The notes under the pieces were generated by a model. The model saw only the letters and a program-made list of their open reading frames with translations. It was not told where the DNA came from and made no database searches. The translations under genes and the position numbers were made by a program. Shown piece after piece: positions 61,795 to 64,000 of a stretch of DNA of 64,000 bases; position 1 is the first letter of the stretch; the number at the start of each line of letters is the position of its first letter. Origin of the DNA: Pampus argenteus. Taxonomy: Eukaryota > Chordata > Actinopteri > Scombriformes > Stromateidae. The stretch lies in assembly GCA_036937835.1 (NCBI GenBank), contig CM072862.1:14706501-14770500 (forward strand), read 5' to 3'.

Positions 61795-63264
61795 TACAGT
61801 ATGAGCACCATCTCCTGCTGCAGGGTTTGCAGTGCACTGAGCAGGGCGGGCTGGACCTGACTGTAGTGGTGCTGATGGTAAACTTGAGCTGCTCGTACAG
61901 ACAGCACATACTCATTATGCAGCTCATGGAGTCTCAAGGAGGCCTTTATGTATCGCTCTTTAGCCTTATCGCGCTCTTTATCTGCAAACACACACATACA
62001 CACACAAACACACAATACAGGAAGGCAAAGACACATTGTGTCATAATGGAAATACACCTGATTTATGCAACAACTGACACACAAACAACACCCCAGTGTC
62101 ATCAATATGAAAGTTGAGTGTTCAAAGTAGTGACAGCAGAATGCCCCACCTTTATTGGCCTCATTGAACTTCTTCTTAGCCTGAGCTGCATCTCTCACTA
62201 CCTGCCTGTAGCTGCTCTTCAGCCTCTCCAGTTCTGTCTGGGTCACCTACAGAAGCACACAAACACACACACGCAACAATATCTTTAAGCACACCTACCT
62301 CAAGAAAATACATCATGCAACGGTATGTATAGAATTATGTGTGGTTAAAGGACACAAATGAGTAACAAGCTGACACAGGAAGTGGACAACAGCCCAACAG
62401 TGTTTAACAGCAGAGGAACAGAGAGAAGACGGGAGGAAATGATCTGACCTTTGATCTGTTCTTGGTCACAGTGTTTTAAAACTACACCTAATCGCTAACC
62501 TTTGACACTGTTCACTTAAAATCAGTCAAATCTATTTTACTACTACTATTTTACTATGCACACAAAATCTGCTGAGTTAATTAGGCGATAAAAAAACAGT
62601 GTGGAACAGCCGCCGGTTAGAGATAGCATCAAAATGCATTTGCAAACTCCTTTTCCAGTCTACTGAATCTCATTGCATTTGACAGCTGTCTCTTTATAAA
62701 GCTGCAACTGCAGCGCTTATCTGAACATAATCTGCAAATATGTGAATTCTCTACCACTATGATTATTCACTCAAACTAGTCACTTATTTTGTTTTAAAAA
62801 TACCAAAGCATCAAAAAAAAAAGAAGGTGATAATAGAAATATAAAACCCTCCTCATCATTTTGAAAGTGATAGCAAAACCAAAACAAAGGAAGTATATCT
62901 TGATAAAATTTCAAGTACATCACTACTTAAAGAAAATGAATAGTGTGATAAAAAAGTGTGATAACTAGTCAACCAGAAGGTCATCAGTAGAGCAGTGAAA
63001 CACAAAAGTGGTAAACACTTCAATACCTAAACAAACATGCAGTTTATTTACAACATTGATGTGTGTTGAGTGTGTGTTTTAGTCACACACCTTGCTGAGC
63101 TCCTGTCTCAGCAGGTTCCATTGATCTGCGTAGGATTTGCGGAGCTGCTGTTTGTCTCTGATGAGGAGTGCCAGTTTGCTGATGGGACCATCAAGCAGAT
63201 CCTCAGAGTGCTTCTTCATCACTTGACTGAGACAGTCCGTCTGAGACACCAGCACCTCCCACGA
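53562..63264 (-). CDS. fes: FES-type cytoplasmic tyrosine kinase, 5' end outside the window
   Basis: Seventeen exons join in frame: 63264-63091, 62246-62150, 61981-61798, 61374-61237, 61138-61019, 60902-60780, 60382-60187, 59618-59544, 58768-58547, 58135-58013, 57820-57767, 56652-56534, 56439-56345, 56232-56109, 54251-54094, 53942-53820, 53704-53562. Total 2268 nt: 755 residues plus stop. About 70 N-terminal residues (one coding exon) must lie beyond 64000. Visible order: rest of the F-BAR domain (about 1-230), coiled coil, SH2 (from W393; phosphotyrosine arginine R416 in FLVRK), kinase (glycine loop GRGNFGEV split between two exons; lysine K523; HRDLAARN 614-621; DFG 634-636; activation-loop tyrosine Y646). 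FES binds curved membranes through F-BAR and signals from cytokine and growth-factor receptors, notably in myeloid and endothelial cells. Neighbourhood with kif7 and rhcg favours fes over its paralogue fer. All catalytic residues are present. Numbers count from the first visible residue. Confidence 0.95.
54480..55480 (+). mobile_element. degraded LINE remnant in a fes intron, antisense to fes
   Basis: Read on the plus strand with frameshifts and stops, 54820-55110 resembles the C-terminal end of fish L2/RTE-type LINE reverse-transcriptase ORFs (an E-H-I-T-P-I start and a ...SLNSPF-like end that corresponds to the usual FKxxLKTxLF). It is followed by an AT-rich 3' region with a GATGTAAAGCATTTT word (near 55257), the usual GTAAAGCACTTTG of such elements, and later GCTTTGGACAAAAGTGTC (55441). 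It is long dead. Boundaries and family are approximate. It fills much of the large intron between 54252 and 56108. Confidence 0.45.
56960..57240. repeat. dispersed percomorph repeat (ends in GTTAGCATGCTAACATGCTA)
   Basis: TTGGATGGATTTTGGTGCAC, ACATTCATGACCCCATCAGG, CACCATCATCAGGTCAAAA and GTTAGCATGCTAACATGCTA occur in the order of a very common short repeat of spiny-rayed fishes. I recognise the sequence but not a secure family name. It lies in the fes intron between the two exons that share the kinase glycine loop. Confidence 0.5.
57589..57694. repeat. (ATGTT)n pentanucleotide microsatellite
   Basis: About 21 units of ATGTT with one substitution (GTTGT near 57676-57680). It lies 73 bp from the fes exon at 57767-57820, on its intron side, and gives an artificial CYVML-repeat ORF. 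Confidence 0.97.
61755..61791. repeat. (CA)n microsatellite abutting a fes splice donor
   Basis: About 18 CA units. On the fes (minus) strand the intron after the exon 61981-61798 begins GTAAGTTT and runs at once into (GT)n. Confidence 0.95.
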
Positions 63265-64000
63265 CTGACAGACGATCAAAGGTCAGAGAGACAGGAGAAA
63301 ATTAATAAATGGACTATATATAGCAATATATATCTCAAAAACTATCATTTCTAAAGATAGGTTGGAAAGTATGATACATTTCCCTTTTTGCTCAGAACAA
63401 CTGAGAGGTGCAAACATAACAGGTTTACTTTAGTCCAGCTGCTCATTTCCTCTAAAAATAATCCTCTTTTTCAACACGCTACTTATTTGATCTAATCTTT
63501 GCAATACTTGTTTGATTATACTGTATATTTGAAAGACCCTGAAACATAATACTCATTTTTGCTGGTTTCCTGTAAATGGCTGCCAAATTTCAACTATTTA
63601 AAACTATTTAAACTAGCTTTCAGTTTGGCTCTTTGTATGTATTGTCTGTCTGCATTGATGTGTTCTTAAATAAACCTGAGCCTAAATATATGGGTGGATA
63701 AACCAGTAAATATTGTCTACCAGTTATTAGTAGAGCAGAAAAAACACAAAAATGTTAAAATCAAAAAATCGAAAACCTCTTATAATTCCCTCACAGAAAT
63801 TAGGAAAAGCATACATTTACAGATTTACTTCAGGATACTTGGGGCTATTCACCTACAGTGCATTTATACCTAAATGCACACAACTCTTTAACACATTTGT
63901 ATTGACTGCATAACATTAAAATCACAAGCTGATCTCTAATTGGGGAAGTATTATTTTCTCTCTGCTAGAAGGAATCTAGGTGGGTGCAGAAAAATATATA
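63265..64000 (-). other. fes intron, running off the window
   Basis: No coding exon was found between 63265 and 64000 on the minus strand. The N-terminal F-BAR exon of fes is not here and is expected just beyond the window edge. Confidence 0.6.

Noticed and set aside
63265..64000. Search for the N-terminal F-BAR exon of fes
   Set aside because: No minus-strand frame with a fitting donor was found, so the exon is placed beyond the window.

Overview
The window is vertebrate genomic DNA, almost certainly from a teleost of the percomorph type. It has large AT-rich introns and intergenic stretches, many (CA)n/(GT)n microsatellites, fish-type LINE/SINE/hAT remnants, and multi-exon genes with GT-AG introns whose reconstructed proteins match vertebrate families. 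No prokaryotic, plasmid or viral replicon features are visible.

Three protein genes and one microRNA can be supported. (1) kif7, plus strand, 7195-17017, is complete: 19 coding exons sum to 4095 nt, or 1364 residues plus stop. It is the vertebrate Costal-2 kinesin of Hedgehog signalling. (2) A mir-9 hairpin, plus strand, about 21716-21806, carries both mature arms. It lies in the 25-kb gap between kif7 and rhcg, which matches the mir-9-3 locus on human 15q26 as I recall it. (3) An Rh-family ammonia channel of the Rhcg type, minus strand, 42669-46635, is complete: 11 exons, 1458 nt, 485 residues plus stop. (4) fes, minus strand, 53562-63264, is a cytoplasmic tyrosine kinase with F-BAR, coiled-coil, SH2 and kinase parts. 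It is cut by the window: 17 exons giving 755 residues are visible, and the first coding exon lies beyond position 64000.

Layout: 1-7130 is non-genic, with one candidate 1-kb inverted-repeat transposon and a promoter-like zone rich in AACGTTA motifs. 7.1-17 kb is kif7, with a 1030-bp hAT element in intron 2. 17-42.5 kb is a non-coding domain holding mir-9, a CpG-rich candidate first exon for its host transcript, a candidate terminal exon, and about a dozen blocks of balanced, motif-rich DNA that look like conserved non-coding elements. 42.5-46.7 kb is rhcg with a TATA/CCAAT promoter. 46.7-53.3 kb is intergenic. 53.3-64 kb is fes.

The genes do not form an operon or shared pathway. They are a syntenic block (KIF7, RHCG, MIR9-3 and FES all lie on human 15q26.1). 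The most interesting part is the mir-9 domain, with its probable regulatory sequence and unannotated host transcript. I found no convincing entirely new biological system. Exon boundaries were read by eye from splice motifs and frame continuity. The running totals ending exactly in frame at the stop codon are the main internal check.
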